From Flavobacterium psychrotrophum (lineage in GTDB: Bacteria; Bacteroidota; Bacteroidia; Flavobacteriales; Flavobacteriaceae), in NCBI RefSeq assembly GCF_003403075.1, contig NZ_CP031557.1, positions 372,001-436,000 of the forward strand: a stretch of 64,000 nt of DNA. The letters run 5' to 3'. The position numbers were made by a program, and so were the translations under genes. Numbering within the stretch: the first letter of the stretch is position 1; each line of letters opens with the position of its first letter. Positions 27,830-37,946 of the stretch are shown here, one piece after another. Below the pieces are notes generated by a model. That model saw nothing but the letters and a program-made list of their open reading frames with translations, did no database searches and was not told the DNA's origin.

Positions 27830-28282
27830 ATGGATTTAAGTAACTTACAACCCGCTGAAGGTTCAGTTCATAATAAAAACAAAAGGGTAGGCCGTGGTGA
27901 AGGTTCTGGTAAAGGTGGCACTGCTGCCCGTGGCCATAAAGGTGCCAAATCACGCTCAGGTTACTCTAAAAAGATAGGTTTTGAAGGTGGTCAGATGCCA
28001 CTTCAAAGGCGTGTTCCTAAATTCGGCTTTAAAAACATAAACCGTAAGGAGTATGCTGGTGTAAACCTTGACACGCTTCAAATTCTTGTAGACAATGGTG
28101 TTATTACAGATACTATTGATTTTGCAGTACTTGTTGCAAACCGCCTTGCTACTAAAAATGAAGAAGTGAAAATTTTAGGAAGAGGAGAGCTAAAGGCAAA
28201 ACTTAAAGTTAGTGCCCACAAATTTACTGCTACTGCTAAAGCTGCTATTGAAGCTGCTGGTGGCGAAGTAGTAAATTTATAA
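27830..28282 (+). CDS. rplO: 50S ribosomal protein L15
   Basis: This encodes 150 residues. The basic Gly-rich N-terminal extension (KRVGRGEGSGKGGTAARGHK) that threads into 23S rRNA is complete, and the C-terminal globular part ends AAIEAAGGEVVNL. It lies 12 bp after rpmD and 21 bp before secY. Confidence 0.99.
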   Translation: MDLSNLQPAEGSVHNKNKRVGRGEGSGKGGTAARGHKGAKSRSGYSKKIGFEGGQMPLQRRVPKFGFKNINRKEYAGVNLDTLQILVDNGVITDTIDFAVLVANRLATKNEEVKILGRGELKAKLKVSAHKFTATAKAAIEAAGGEVVNL

Positions 28283-28303
28283 TCTAAAACGCCAAAAAGC
28301 CTT

Positions 28304-29647
28304 ATGAAAAAATTTTTTGAAGCATTTGCCAATGTCTGGAAGATTGAAGAACTAAAAAATAGAATTTTAGTTACTTTGGGATTATTACTTGTGTACCGTT
28401 TTGGTGCTCACGTAACACTTCCTGGTATTGACGCTACAGGGCTTACAAATTTAACTAAGCAGGCACAGGGCGGTATTGGATGGCTAATCGATGTATTTAC
28501 AGGTGGTGCGTTTTCGCAGGCATCTGTATTTGCATTGGGTATCATGCCTTATATTTCTGCATCTATTGTGGTGCAACTTATGGGTATTGCTGTTCCTTAC
28601 CTGCAAAAACTGCAGAAAGAGGGCGAAAGTGGTAGAAAAACCCTAAACCAGATTACGCGTTGGTTAACCATCGCTATTACTATGGTTCAGGGGCCTGGTT
28701 ATATCTATAACCTTTACAGGACACTACCGCCTGAGGCGTTTCTTATGCCTTCAGACTCGTTCCAGTTCCTTTTCTCATCAGTAGTTATCCTTATCACTGG
28801 CACAATCTTTGCTATGTGGCTTGGTGAAAAAATTACAGATAAAGGTATTGGTAATGGTATTTCGCTACTTATACTTGTAGGTATCATCGCAAGGATGCCA
28901 CAGGCTTTTGTGCAGGAGTTTACCTCTGTAGTAACAGAGAATAACGGAGGCCCTTTAAAGCTGCTTCTTGAAGTTGTAGTTTGGCTTGTAGTAATAATCG
29001 CATGTATACTTATGGTTATGGCCGTAAGAAAAATACCTGTACAATATGCAAGACGTACTGCGTCTGGCGATTTTGAGCAGGATATGTTTGGCGGAAACAG
29101 GCAATGGATTCCACTCAAGCTTAATGCTAGTGGTGTTATGCCTATCATTTTTGCCCAAGCTATCATGTTTATTCCTGCTGCACTTGCAGGGCTTTCTAAA
29201 TCTGATATGGCACAAACTGTTACCGCTAAGTTTCAGGATGTGTTTGGTTTAGCCTACAATGTAGTTTTTGCGTTATTAATTATAATTTTTACGTACTTTT
29301 ACACCGCGATTACAGTGCCTACCAATAAGATGGCAGATGACCTTAAAAGGAGTGGTGGTTTTATACCGGGCGTAAGGCCGGGTGTTGAAACCGGAGACTA
29401 CCTTGACAGGATCATGTCTCTTATCACATTCCCTGGCTCGTTATTCCTGGCGTTCATTGCCGTGTTCCCGGCAGTGGTTCGCAACTTTGGGGTACAGCCT
29501 CAGTGGGCATTATTTTATGGTGGTACATCACTGTTAATTATGGTCGGGGTTGCGATCGATACTATTCAGCAGATCAATTCGTATCTATTGAATAGGCATT
29601 ATGATGGTTTGATGAAAAGTGGTAAGAATAGAAAAGCAGTCGCTTAA
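28304..29647 (+). CDS. secY: Preprotein translocase channel subunit SecY
   Basis: This encodes 447 residues with ten membrane helices. The second-helix plug region and [14 protein letters not shown] are present, as are the cytoplasmic-loop motifs QYARR and [10 protein letters not shown] that contact the ribosome and SecA. SecY forms the channel for Sec export together with SecE and SecG, encoded elsewhere. Placement after rplO is the universal bacterial order. It supplies the route for the many signal-peptide proteins in this window. Confidence 0.99.
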   Translation: MKKFFEAFANVWKIEELKNRILVTLGLLLVYRFGAHVTLPGIDATGLTNLTKQAQGGIGWLIDVFTGGAFSQASVFALGIMPYISASIVVQLMGIAVPYLQKLQKEGESGRKTLNQITRWLTIAITMVQGPGYIYNLYRTLPPEAFLMPSDSFQFLFSSVVILITGTIFAMWLGEKITDKGIGNGISLLILVGIIARMPQAFVQEFTSVVTENNGGPLKLLLEVVVWLVVIIACILMVMAVRKIPVQYARRTASGDFEQDMFGGNRQWIPLKLNASGVMPIIFAQAIMFIPAALAGLSKSDMAQTVTAKFQDVFGLAYNVVFALLIIIFTYFYTAITVPTNKMADDLKRSGGFIPGVRPGVETGDYLDRIMSLITFPGSLFLAFIAVFPAVVRNFGVQPQWALFYGGTSLLIMVGVAIDTIQQINSYLLNRHYDGLMKSGKNRKAVA

Positions 29648-29655
29648 TAATTTTT

Positions 29656-29871
29656 ATGGCAAAACAATCAGCAATAGAACAAGACGGATCAATTATTGAG
29701 GCATTATCAAATGCTATGTTCCGTGTTGAATTAGAGAATGGGCATATAGTAATCGCTCATATTTCAGGAAAAATGCGTATGCACTATATCAAGTTGCTTC
29801 CGGGCGATAAGGTAAAACTGGAAATGAGCCCTTATGATTTGTCTAAAGCAAGAATTACTTATAGATACTAA
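29656..29871 (+). CDS. infA: Translation initiation factor IF-1
   Basis: This encodes 71 residues of the OB-fold factor. [40 protein letters not shown] and [11 protein letters not shown] are signature segments. IF-1 blocks the A site during initiation. It lies 8 bp after secY. Confidence 0.99.
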   Translation: MAKQSAIEQDGSIIEALSNAMFRVELENGHIVIAHISGKMRMHYIKLLPGDKVKLEMSPYDLSKARITYRY

Positions 29872-29881
29872 AGCTACTAAA

Positions 29882-29998
29882 ATGAAAGTAAGAGCATCAG
29901 TAAAGAAAAGAAGTGCCGAGTGCATTATAGTGCGCAGGAAAGGCAGATTATATGTTATTAACAAAAAGAATCCTAGATTTAAACAAAGACAAGGATAA
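29882..29998 (+). CDS. rpmJ: 50S ribosomal protein L36 (zinc-independent form)
   Basis: This encodes 38 residues: [20 protein letters not shown], then a short basic end finishing FKQRQG. The fold and length fit L36, but of the zinc ligands (three Cys and one His in the classical form) only one Cys, at position 14, remains. It is therefore a C-minus paralogue that does not need zinc. It lies between infA and rpsM, 10 bp after the infA stop. Confidence 0.97.
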
Positions 29999-30000
29999 TT

Positions 30001-30375
30001 ATGGCAAGAATTGCAGGGGTAGACATACCTAAAAACAAAAGAGGAGTTATTGCTTTAACCTACATCTTTGGTATTGGCAGAAGCAGGGCACAAGAGATAT
30101 TAAGCAAAGCTCAGGTTAGCGAAGATAAAAAAGTGCAAGAGTGGAATGACGACGAAATAAGCGCAATCCGTGAAGCTGTTTCTTACTTCAAAATCGAAGG
30201 TGAACTTCGTTCTGAGATTTCACTGAACATCAAACGTCTAATGGACATCGGCTGTTACAGGGGCATACGTCACCGTTCAGGCCTTCCACTACGTGGTCAG
30301 CGTACCAAGAATAACTCAAGGACTAGAAAAGGTAAGAGAAAAACTGTTGCTAACAAGAAAAAAGCAACTAAATAA
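30001..30375 (+). CDS. rpsM: 30S ribosomal protein S13
   Basis: This encodes 124 residues. [34 protein letters not shown] and the [20 protein letters not shown] motif are present, followed by a Lys/Arg-rich tail that reaches the tRNAs. It starts 2 bp after rpmJ. Confidence 0.99.
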   Translation: MARIAGVDIPKNKRGVIALTYIFGIGRSRAQEILSKAQVSEDKKVQEWNDDEISAIREAVSYFKIEGELRSEISLNIKRLMDIGCYRGIRHRSGLPLRGQRTKNNSRTRKGKRKTVANKKKATK

Positions 30376-30384
30376 TAAGAAGTA

Positions 30385-30768
30385 ATGGCTAAAGCGAGTA
30401 CAAAAAAACGTAAAGTTATTATAGAGTCTACAGGTGAGGCGCACATTAGTGCTACCTTTAATAACATCATCATCTCTTTAACAAACAAGAAAGGTGAAGT
30501 TATTTCATGGTCATCGGCTGGTAAAATGGGCTTCAGGGGTTCTAAAAAGAACACTCCTTATGCTGCCCAGATGGCTGCTGAAGATTGTGGTAAAGTAGCT
30601 CTTGAGGCTGGCCTTAAAAAGGTTAAAGTTTACGTTAAAGGGCCAGGTAACGGACGTGAGTCTGCAATCAGGTCGCTACACAATGGAGGTATCGAAGTTA
30701 CTGAGATCATCGACGTAACACCTATGCCGCACAACGGCTGTCGTCCTCCAAAGAGAAGGAGAGTTTAA
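30385..30768 (+). CDS. rpsK: 30S ribosomal protein S11
   Basis: This encodes 127 residues. [20 protein letters not shown], the [20 protein letters not shown] segment and the C-terminal [23 protein letters not shown] end (here [18 protein letters not shown]) are typical. S11 lines the mRNA exit. A 90-bp structured gap follows before rpsD. Confidence 0.99.
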   Translation: MAKASTKKRKVIIESTGEAHISATFNNIIISLTNKKGEVISWSSAGKMGFRGSKKNTPYAAQMAAEDCGKVALEAGLKKVKVYVKGPGNGRESAIRSLHNGGIEVTEIIDVTPMPHNGCRPPKRRRV

Positions 30769-30790
30769 TTTATTTTATAGTATAATCAAA

Positions 30791-30843
30791 GAACAGGGTA
30801 AGGATTATCGGAGGATGAGACCTGAATTCATAATCCCCTGTTC
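30791..30843 (+). promoter_or_regulatory. Structured leader before rpsD (candidate S4 autoregulatory element)
   Basis: GAACAGGG (30791-30798) pairs with CCCTGTTC (30836-30843), and GATTAT (30803-30808) pairs with ATAATC (30830-30835), leaving a short bulge. The 21-nt apical loop holds GGAGGATGAGACC, which can form an AGG/CCT mini-stem. No U-run follows. It lies in the 90-bp gap just before rpsD, where ribosomal leaders recognised by S4 would be expected; S4-type leaders have been described in Bacteroidota. A 13-codon frame (30815-30856) starts in the loop and stops 2 bases before the rpsD ATG, but it overlaps the stem and may be chance. Confidence 0.7.
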
Positions 30844-30858
30844 ATTTAATTTTTAGAA

Positions 30859-31464
30859 ATGGCAAGATATACTGGTCCACAAACTAAAATCGCCCGTAAA
30901 TTCGGTGAGGCGATCTTCGGAGATGATAAATCTTTCGATAAAAGAAATTACCCTCCTGGGCAACATGGTTTAGCCAAGAAAAGGGGTAAGAAATCTGAAT
31001 ATGCTGTTCAGCTAATGGAAAAGCAAAAAGCTAAGTATTCTTACGGTATCCTTGAAAAACAATTCAGGAACCTGTATGAAAAAGCCGCTGCCACTAAGGG
31101 TGTTACCGGTGAAGTACTTTTACAGCTTTGTGAGGCAAGGCTGGACAACGTGGTATACAGAATGGGTATTGCTCCTTCAAGAAGGGCTGCTCGTCAAATT
31201 GTAGGCCACAGGCATATTACGGTAAACGGTGAAGTTGTAAACATCGCTTCTTACCACGTAAAAGCCGGAGATAAAGTTGCTGTACGTGAAAAATCAAAAT
31301 CTCTTGAGGTTATCACAAATTCTTTATCAAACTCTGCTCATGTTTATGAGTGGATTACTTGGAACAACGATCTTCAGGAAGGTACTTTTGTAAGTGTTCC
31401 TGCACGTATCCAGATTCCGGAAAACATCAAAGAACAACTGATCGTTGAGTTGTATAACAAATAA
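30859..31464 (+). CDS. rpsD: 30S ribosomal protein S4
   Basis: This encodes 201 residues. [20 protein letters not shown] opens it, then [20 protein letters not shown] and the S4 RNA-binding domain ([20 protein letters not shown], then [16 protein letters not shown], about 90-155). The zinc-binding Cys of some S4 forms are missing. S4 nucleates 30S assembly and is the alpha-operon repressor in E. coli. It begins right after a structured leader. Confidence 0.99.
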   Translation: MARYTGPQTKIARKFGEAIFGDDKSFDKRNYPPGQHGLAKKRGKKSEYAVQLMEKQKAKYSYGILEKQFRNLYEKAAATKGVTGEVLLQLCEARLDNVVYRMGIAPSRRAARQIVGHRHITVNGEVVNIASYHVKAGDKVAVREKSKSLEVITNSLSNSAHVYEWITWNNDLQEGTFVSVPARIQIPENIKEQLIVELYNK

Positions 31465-31485
31465 TAATTGACATTAGTCGACAAT

Positions 31486-32478
31486 ATGGCAATATTTAAT
31501 TTTCAGAAGCCCGATAAAGTTATCATGATTGATTCTACAGATTTTCAGGGGAAATTCGAGTTCCGCCCCCTGGAGCCTGGTTACGGATTAACAGTTGGTA
31601 ACGCACTTAGAAGAGTTTTGCTTTCTTCGTTAGAAGGTTATGCTATTACTTCTGTTCGTATAGAAGGTGTAGAGCATGAGTTTTCTACGATCGCCGGAGT
31701 TGTTGAAGATGTTACAGAAATAATCCTGAACCTTAAGCAGGTGCGCTTTAAGCGTCAGATAGAAGATGTAGATAACGAATCTGTTTCTATAGCTTTTACT
31801 GGTAAAGACCAGCTTACTGCAGGAGACTTCCAGAAATATATTTCAGGTTTTCAGGTGTTAAACCCTGAGCTTGTTATCTGCAACATGGACAGCAGCATTA
31901 ACATAAACATGGAGCTTACTATTGAGAAAGGCCGTGGTTATGTTCCTGCAGAGGAGAACAAAAAGCAAAATGCAGCTATAGGTACTATTTTTACAGATTC
32001 AATCTTTACTCCGGTAAAGAATGTAAAATATACAATAGAAAACTTCCGTGTGGAGCAGAAAACCGACTATGAAAAGCTGGTTTTTGAAATCATTACAGAT
32101 GGTTCTATTCATCCTAAAGAAGCGCTTACTGAGGCAGCAAAAACACTGATTCATCACTTTATGCTGTTCTCTGATGAAAGAATAACACTGGAGGCCGACG
32201 AAATTGCACAAACAGAATCTTATGATGAAGAATCTCTTCACATGAGGCAGCTCCTTAAAACCAAACTGGTTGATATGGATCTTTCTGTTAGGGCGCTTAA
32301 TTGCTTAAAAGCGGCTGAAGTTGATACATTAGGAGATCTGGTATCGTTCAACAAAAATGACTTAATGAAATTCCGTAACTTTGGTAAGAAATCATTGACT
32401 GAGCTTGATGAGCTTGTTGCCTCTAAGAACTTACATTTCGGGATGGATTTAACGAAATACAAATTAGATAAAGAATAA
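31486..32478 (+). CDS. rpoA: DNA-directed RNA polymerase alpha subunit
   Basis: This encodes 330 residues. The start is the ATG at 31486 ([11 protein letters not shown]); an upstream TTG in frame is unlikely. The N-terminal domain has [20 protein letters not shown], the dimerisation and beta-contact segment. The C-terminal domain (about 255-325) has [20 protein letters not shown] and [16 protein letters not shown], the two helix-hairpin parts that bind UP elements and activators. It lies between rpsD and rplQ, the standard alpha-operon order. Confidence 0.99.
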   Translation: MAIFNFQKPDKVIMIDSTDFQGKFEFRPLEPGYGLTVGNALRRVLLSSLEGYAITSVRIEGVEHEFSTIAGVVEDVTEIILNLKQVRFKRQIEDVDNESVSIAFTGKDQLTAGDFQKYISGFQVLNPELVICNMDSSININMELTIEKGRGYVPAEENKKQNAAIGTIFTDSIFTPVKNVKYTIENFRVEQKTDYEKLVFEIITDGSIHPKEALTEAAKTLIHHFMLFSDERITLEADEIAQTESYDEESLHMRQLLKTKLVDMDLSVRALNCLKAAEVDTLGDLVSFNKNDLMKFRNFGKKSLTELDELVASKNLHFGMDLTKYKLDKE

Positions 32479-32514
32479 ATCTGTGCCTTTTAGGTAAAGA
32501 TAAATTACAAAGCA

Positions 32515-33009
32515 ATGAGACACGGTAAAAAAGTAAATCACTTAAGCAGGCAAGCCGGGCACAGGAAACTGATGCTTGCTAACATGGCCTGCTCACTTAT
32601 AGAGCACAAGCGTATTAATACGACTGTAGCCAAAGCTAAAGCGCTTAAGCAATATATTGAGCCTCTAGTAACAAAATCTAAAGACGATACTACCCACAAC
32701 AGGCGTATTGTTTTTGCTTACCTTCGCAATAAATATGGCGTTACTGAACTTTTTAGGGAAGTAGCTGCTAAAGTAGGCGATCGTCCAGGTGGATATACCC
32801 GTATTATTAAATTGGGTAACCGTCTTGGTGACAACGCTGATATGGCGATGATAGAGTTTGTAGATTTCAATGAACTGTACAACGCAACTAAAAAAGAAGC
32901 TAAGAAAACTACACGTCGTAGCCGTACTGCCAAGAAAGCAGACACTGCTGCTCCTGTAGCTGAGGCTCCTGCAGTTGATACAGCTGAGAATACAGAAGCT
33001 ACTGAATAA
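32515..33009 (+). CDS. rplQ: 50S ribosomal protein L17 with C-terminal extension
   Basis: This encodes 164 residues. The core (about 1-120) has [40 protein letters not shown] and [20 protein letters not shown]. The last 40 residues form a Lys/Arg then Ala/Pro/Thr/Glu-rich tail longer than in E. coli (127 residues); such tails are common in Bacteroidota. It is the last gene of the ribosomal block and is followed by a strong terminator. Confidence 0.99.
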   Translation: MRHGKKVNHLSRQAGHRKLMLANMACSLIEHKRINTTVAKAKALKQYIEPLVTKSKDDTTHNRRIVFAYLRNKYGVTELFREVAAKVGDRPGGYTRIIKLGNRLGDNADMAMIEFVDFNELYNATKKEAKKTTRRSRTAKKADTAAPVAEAPAVDTAENTEATE

Positions 33010-33036
33010 TCATGATTAACTGATTTTTCAATATAA

Positions 33037-33071
33037 AAAAGGATAAACTTTCGAGTTTGTCCTTTTTTTTT
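33037..33071 (+). terminator. Terminator of the ribosomal operon
   Basis: AAAAGGATAAACT and AGTTTGTCCTTTT pair (one wobble) around a TTCG tetraloop, followed by a long T-run. It lies 27 bp after rplQ. Confidence 0.95.
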
Positions 33072-33122
33072 GCAATCCTTAACCGTTTTAGGATAAGGTA
33101 AGTGTAAAAGTCAGTACGTATT

Positions 33123-33152
33123 TTACTATCACGATTTTTTAAAGTAAATTTG
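33123..33152 (+). promoter_or_regulatory. Candidate promoter of carA-eno
   Basis: TAAATTTG at 33145-33152 matches the -7 consensus; 19 bp upstream is TTA instead of TTG. It leaves a leader of about 25 nt before the carA ATG at 33183. Confidence 0.65.
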
Positions 33153-33182
33153 CACGCAACACAACAACATCAAACTACATAA

Positions 33183-34298
33183 ATGAAATACAAGAGCAGA
33201 GACAAGGCGATACTCTTACTGGCAGATGGCACCATTTTTTACGGAAAGTCAATAGGGCTTGAAGGTACCGTTTTCGGTGAAGTATGCTTTAATACAGGTA
33301 TGACGGGTTATCAGGAAATATTTACTGATCCTTCATATTTCGGGCAGATCATGGTGGCTTCTAATGCCCACATTGGCAATTACGGTACTAATGCAGAAGA
33401 AGTAGAAGCAGATAAGATTATGATTTCCGGGCTGGTTTGTAAAAACTTTAGCTTTAGCCACTCAAGGGTTAACAGTGATGAAAGCCTTAAACAATATTTT
33501 GAAAAGCAAAACCTGGTAGCAATATCTGATGTAGATACGCGCGCGTTGGTTAGCTATATTCGCGACAATGGCGCCATGAATGCTGCTATTTGTACCGAAG
33601 ACTGCGACATTGAAGAACTTAAAAAACGTCTTGCTGCTGTGCCAGACATGAAAGGCCTTGAATTAAGCAGTAAAGTTTCTACAACAGAGCCTTATTTTGT
33701 AGGCGGCCCTGAGGCTAAATATAAAATATCGGCACTTGATCTTGGTATCAAAAAGAACATTCTTCGTAATCTTGCTAAAAGAGATTGTTACATAAAGGTA
33801 TTCCCTTATGATGCTTCTTACGAAGACCTGAGCAACTTTAACCCTGATGGATACTTCCTTTCAAATGGCCCCGGCGACCCAGATCCGCTTGTGGTAGCGC
33901 AGGAAACTGCACGCCAGATATTGGCTAAAAACGAACCCGTATTTGGTATATGCCTTGGCCACCAGGTGTTGGCGCTGGCTAATGGAATTCCTACCTATAA
34001 GATGTTTAACGGACACCGTGGCATCAATCACCCGGTTAAAAATCTTGTAACCGGTGAGGGTGAAATAACCTCTCAAAACCATGGTTTTGCAGTAGACAGG
34101 GAAGCACTTGAAAAACACCCTGATTTTGAAATTACACACCTGCACGTTAACGACGGCACTGTAGCGGGTATGCGTATGAAAAATAAAAACTGTTTCTCAG
34201 TACAGTACCACCCTGAGGCCAGCCCCGGCCCGCATGATGCTACTTACCTGTTTGACCAGTTTATACAAAACATAGAAAAAGGTAAACACAATAATTAA
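33183..34298 (+). CDS. carA: Carbamoyl-phosphate synthase small subunit (glutaminase)
   Basis: This encodes 371 residues. The N-terminal domain starts with the usual AILLLADGTIFYGKSIG, with EVCFNTGMTGYQEIFTDPSY near residue 30-50. The C-terminal class I glutamine amidotransferase has the nucleophile in FGICLGHQ (Cys about 258) and the His-Glu pair in YHPEASPGP (about 342-350). It feeds ammonia to CarB for arginine and pyrimidine synthesis; carB is not in the window. It is 25 bp upstream of eno and probably cotranscribed with it. Confidence 0.98.
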   Translation: MKYKSRDKAILLLADGTIFYGKSIGLEGTVFGEVCFNTGMTGYQEIFTDPSYFGQIMVASNAHIGNYGTNAEEVEADKIMISGLVCKNFSFSHSRVNSDESLKQYFEKQNLVAISDVDTRALVSYIRDNGAMNAAICTEDCDIEELKKRLAAVPDMKGLELSSKVSTTEPYFVGGPEAKYKISALDLGIKKNILRNLAKRDCYIKVFPYDASYEDLSNFNPDGYFLSNGPGDPDPLVVAQETARQILAKNEPVFGICLGHQVLALANGIPTYKMFNGHRGINHPVKNLVTGEGEITSQNHGFAVDREALEKHPDFEITHLHVNDGTVAGMRMKNKNCFSVQYHPEASPGPHDATYLFDQFIQNIEKGKHNN

Positions 34299-34305
34299 AA
34301 CTTAA

Positions 34306-35619
<1,314 letters not shown>

Positions 35620-35644
35620 GCATCTGGCTTACTTTATAATACAG

Positions 35645-35672
35645 AGCCTTCCGGAAACGGGAGGCTTTTTTT
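35645..35672 (+). terminator. Terminator after eno
   Basis: AGCCTTCCG and CGGGAGGCT pair with one wobble around a GAAA tetraloop, followed by seven T residues. The same hairpin, base for base, follows the next gene at 37828-37855. Confidence 0.95.
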
Positions 35673-35726
35673 ATTAGTTATTAAAAAAATGAATTTCATG
35701 GTAGGGCTTTTCTTTATTTAAATGTT

Positions 35727-35734
35727 TAGTTTTG
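35727..35734 (+). promoter_or_regulatory. Candidate -7 element for the first LRR gene
   Basis: TAGTTTTG matches TAnnTTTG and lies 27 bp before the ATG. No TTG is seen at the usual distance, and the AATTCTAA direct repeats found before the two other genes of this locus are absent here. Confidence 0.5.
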
Positions 35735-35760
35735 TATAACCATTTAAAATCAACCACTTT

Positions 35761-37821
35761 ATGAAACTAAAATTACTTTTTATCTTCCTGTTTGTTACTA
35801 CCGGTGTTTTTGCCCAAATTATAAATATACCTGATGCAAATTTTAAGAATAAATTATTGCAGGCCTCCCTTACCAATGGGGTGGCTAAGGATATTGCGTA
35901 TCAAAATATAGTTGTAGATATTAATGGCGATGGAGAAATAGAGCAAGCTGAGGCGCTACGCGTATATAGATTAGGACTTCAGGCTTCATCTATAGCCTCA
36001 TTAGAGGGCATCTCTTATTTTACAAACCTTTTGGATCTGTATTGTACAAATAATCAACTCACAAGTCTTAATGTTCAAAGCCTTGGCAACCTTAAGCAAT
36101 TCAGTTGTTCTAATAACGCCATAACTGCCTTAAACCTGGCTGGTTTAAGTAATTTGGAAACTGTAAATGTTTACAGTAATCCACTTGTTAGCCTAAACAC
36201 TTCAGGATTATTAAACCTTAAGATAATTTCGATAAGTAATACATTATTAAGAGAGGTTAATCTAAGTAATAGCCCTCTTTTAGAGTATTTCAATATTTAT
36301 AATAACTCGGATCTTAGAAGTATCAATATTAAAAATGGCGGTAATATCTTGTATCCTAGGGAATGTAATATAATAAATAATCCGTTATTAGAATCGATAT
36401 GCGTAGATGAAGATGAGGCTGCGATAATGCTTGATAACTCTGATTTTGCTAATGTAACAATGTCGACAGACTGCGAAGGAGCTACACTTTATAATACTAT
36501 AAGAGGGCATTTACAGGTAGATATTGATGGAAATGGATGTGATGCAAACGACAATAGCCCATATATGGTTAAAGTCAGATTATTTGATGGTACTATAGAC
36601 AGGTACCGTTTTACAGATAGTAATGGAGACTACTTTTTTATAACTCAGGATGGGGATTATAGCATATCTCCTGCTCTTGAACAGCAATTGTTTAGCTATG
36701 CACCGGCAAATGCAAGTATTGTTTTTGCAACTGTAGATAATTCTGTGTTTACCCAGGATTTTTGTTTGGCAGCGAATGGCCTGCATCCAGATCTTGAAAT
36801 TATAATAACCCCTTACATTTTTGCACGCCCGGGTTTTAATGCCAAGTACAGAATATCATGCTATAATAAAGGCAACCAGCCGTTATCAGGTTCATTTATA
36901 TTTAATTTTGATGATAATGTGCTTGATTTTGTAGAATCAACACTTGCGCCATCAGCAACAGGAACTGGTACTATAACATGGTCGTATGAAAACCTGCTGC
37001 CTTTTCAACATAATACAACAGTTGTAACACTAGCAGTAAACTCGCCGTTAGATACACCTGCGGTTACAGTGGGAGATATCCTGAATTTTAGTGCCCAGGC
37101 TGTAGTAGAAAATGATGCTACACCAAATAATAATACTTTTAACTTTGCCCAGACAGTTATAGGGTCTTTAGATCCTAATAATATTGTTTGCCTTGAAGGT
37201 GCTTCTGTACCTACACAAAAAATAGGGGAGTACCTGCACTATACCATAAACTTTGAGAACATTGGTACCGCGGCGGCAGAATTTGTAATAGTTACAAACG
37301 AAATTGATGCTGATAAATATGATATAAATTCAGTAGAAATATTAGATAGTTCAAACCCGGTACAGGTTTCGCAGGATGGTAACGTTCTTACCTTCAGGTT
37401 TGATGACATTGCCCTTGCCCCGGCTGCTTATGGCAATGTGTCGTTTAAAATTAAATCTTTAAATACGCTTGGCGAAGGCGATGCTGTAATGAGCCAGGCC
37501 AGCATAGTATTTGATTATAACGAAGCTATAGTTACTAATGAGGCTATAACTACATTTGATGATTTTGCGGGAACAGATGGGTTTTCTTTAGGCAATGTAA
37601 CGTTGTTTCCTAACCCTGCTCATGACATTCTTAAGGTTGAATCGCGTACGTTACTTACCGCAGTATCTATTTATGATATCCAGGGTAGAAAGCTCTCTGA
37701 GCAATTAATAGATGATGCTCTAACGGCTACATTAAATATTAGTGCGCAGCCAGCCGGTATCTATATCCTCAAAATCATTACGAAGGAAGGCAGTACCTCC
37801 CGAAAAATAGTTAAGCAATAA
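35761..37821 (+). CDS. Secreted leucine-rich-repeat protein with T9SS sorting domain
   Basis: This encodes 686 residues. A signal peptide ends near GVFAQ (residue 19). An internalin-like N-terminal cap IINIPDANFKNKLLQAS comes first, with a Ca-loop-like DINGDGEIEQAEAL near residue 58. About six bacterial leucine-rich repeats follow (to about 200, with units like LYCTNNQLTSLNVQSLGNLK). A short all-beta region and an SDR-type repeat domain of the DUF7619 kind (about 470-600, LDPNNIVCLEG, IGEYLHYTINFENIGTA) precede a type A T9SS C-terminal signal (NPAHDILKV, IYDIQGRKLSEQ, GIYILKI, ending IVKQ). So it is exported across the outer membrane and attached to the surface or released. It is a paralogue of the gene at 40772. 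Confidence 0.9.
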   Translation: MKLKLLFIFLFVTTGVFAQIINIPDANFKNKLLQASLTNGVAKDIAYQNIVVDINGDGEIEQAEALRVYRLGLQASSIASLEGISYFTNLLDLYCTNNQLTSLNVQSLGNLKQFSCSNNAITALNLAGLSNLETVNVYSNPLVSLNTSGLLNLKIISISNTLLREVNLSNSPLLEYFNIYNNSDLRSINIKNGGNILYPRECNIINNPLLESICVDEDEAAIMLDNSDFANVTMSTDCEGATLYNTIRGHLQVDIDGNGCDANDNSPYMVKVRLFDGTIDRYRFTDSNGDYFFITQDGDYSISPALEQQLFSYAPANASIVFATVDNSVFTQDFCLAANGLHPDLEIIITPYIFARPGFNAKYRISCYNKGNQPLSGSFIFNFDDNVLDFVESTLAPSATGTGTITWSYENLLPFQHNTTVVTLAVNSPLDTPAVTVGDILNFSAQAVVENDATPNNNTFNFAQTVIGSLDPNNIVCLEGASVPTQKIGEYLHYTINFENIGTAAAEFVIVTNEIDADKYDINSVEILDSSNPVQVSQDGNVLTFRFDDIALAPAAYGNVSFKIKSLNTLGEGDAVMSQASIVFDYNEAIVTNEAITTFDDFAGTDGFSLGNVTLFPNPAHDILKVESRTLLTAVSIYDIQGRKLSEQLIDDALTATLNISAQPAGIYILKIITKEGSTSRKIVKQ

Positions 37822-37827
37822 AGTAAA

Positions 37828-37855
37828 AGCCTTCCGGAAACGGGAGGCTTTTTTT
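37828..37855 (+). terminator. Terminator after the first LRR gene
   Basis: The AGCCTTCCG/CGGGAGGCT hairpin with a GAAA loop and a seven-T tail is identical to the eno terminator 2.2 kb upstream. Confidence 0.95.
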
Positions 37856-37858
37856 GTC

Positions 37859-37890
37859 AAATTCTAATCCATATTCCCCGAATTCTAAAC
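37859..37890 (+). promoter_or_regulatory. Paired direct repeats, candidate LytTR binding site (kinase operon)
   Basis: AATTCTAA occurs at 37860-37867 and again at 37881-37888, an exact 21-bp period (8-bp repeats, 13-bp spacer). LytTR-domain regulators bind such direct repeats on one face of the helix. The first repeat starts 59 bp before the TACATTTG box. The same arrangement recurs upstream of the second LRR gene. The repeats start just after a terminator and lie in no gene. Confidence 0.75.
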
Positions 37891-37918
37891 CGTATCTTTA
37901 TATTTAAAAAGGAAACGA

Positions 37919-37926
37919 TACATTTG
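37919..37926 (+). promoter_or_regulatory. -7 element of the kinase-regulator operon
   Basis: TACATTTG matches TAnnTTTG; at the right distance (N19) the -33 site reads TTT instead of TTG, as expected of an activator-dependent promoter. It places the transcript start downstream of the in-frame GTG at 37926 and supports the ATG at 37947. Confidence 0.7.
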
Positions 37927-37946
37927 TGCAGATTAAGAAATTGTTT

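Noticed and set aside
28714..29166. Antisense open frame of about 150 codons over secY
   Set aside because: It is a shadow of the conserved SecY frame with no start context or promoter.
30815..30856. 13-codon frame in the rpsD leader as a gene
   Set aside because: It overlaps the predicted stem, the GGAGG touches the ATG with no spacing, and there is no conservation evidence; mentioned only within the leader.
35680..35726. LytTR-type repeats upstream of the first LRR gene
   Set aside because: At the expected distance only a weak AATTTCAT is seen and no 21-bp partner.
37926..37946. GTG start at 37926 for the sensor kinase
   Set aside because: It overlaps the last base of the -7 box, so it would lie before the transcript start; the ATG at 37947 gives a normal signal peptide.
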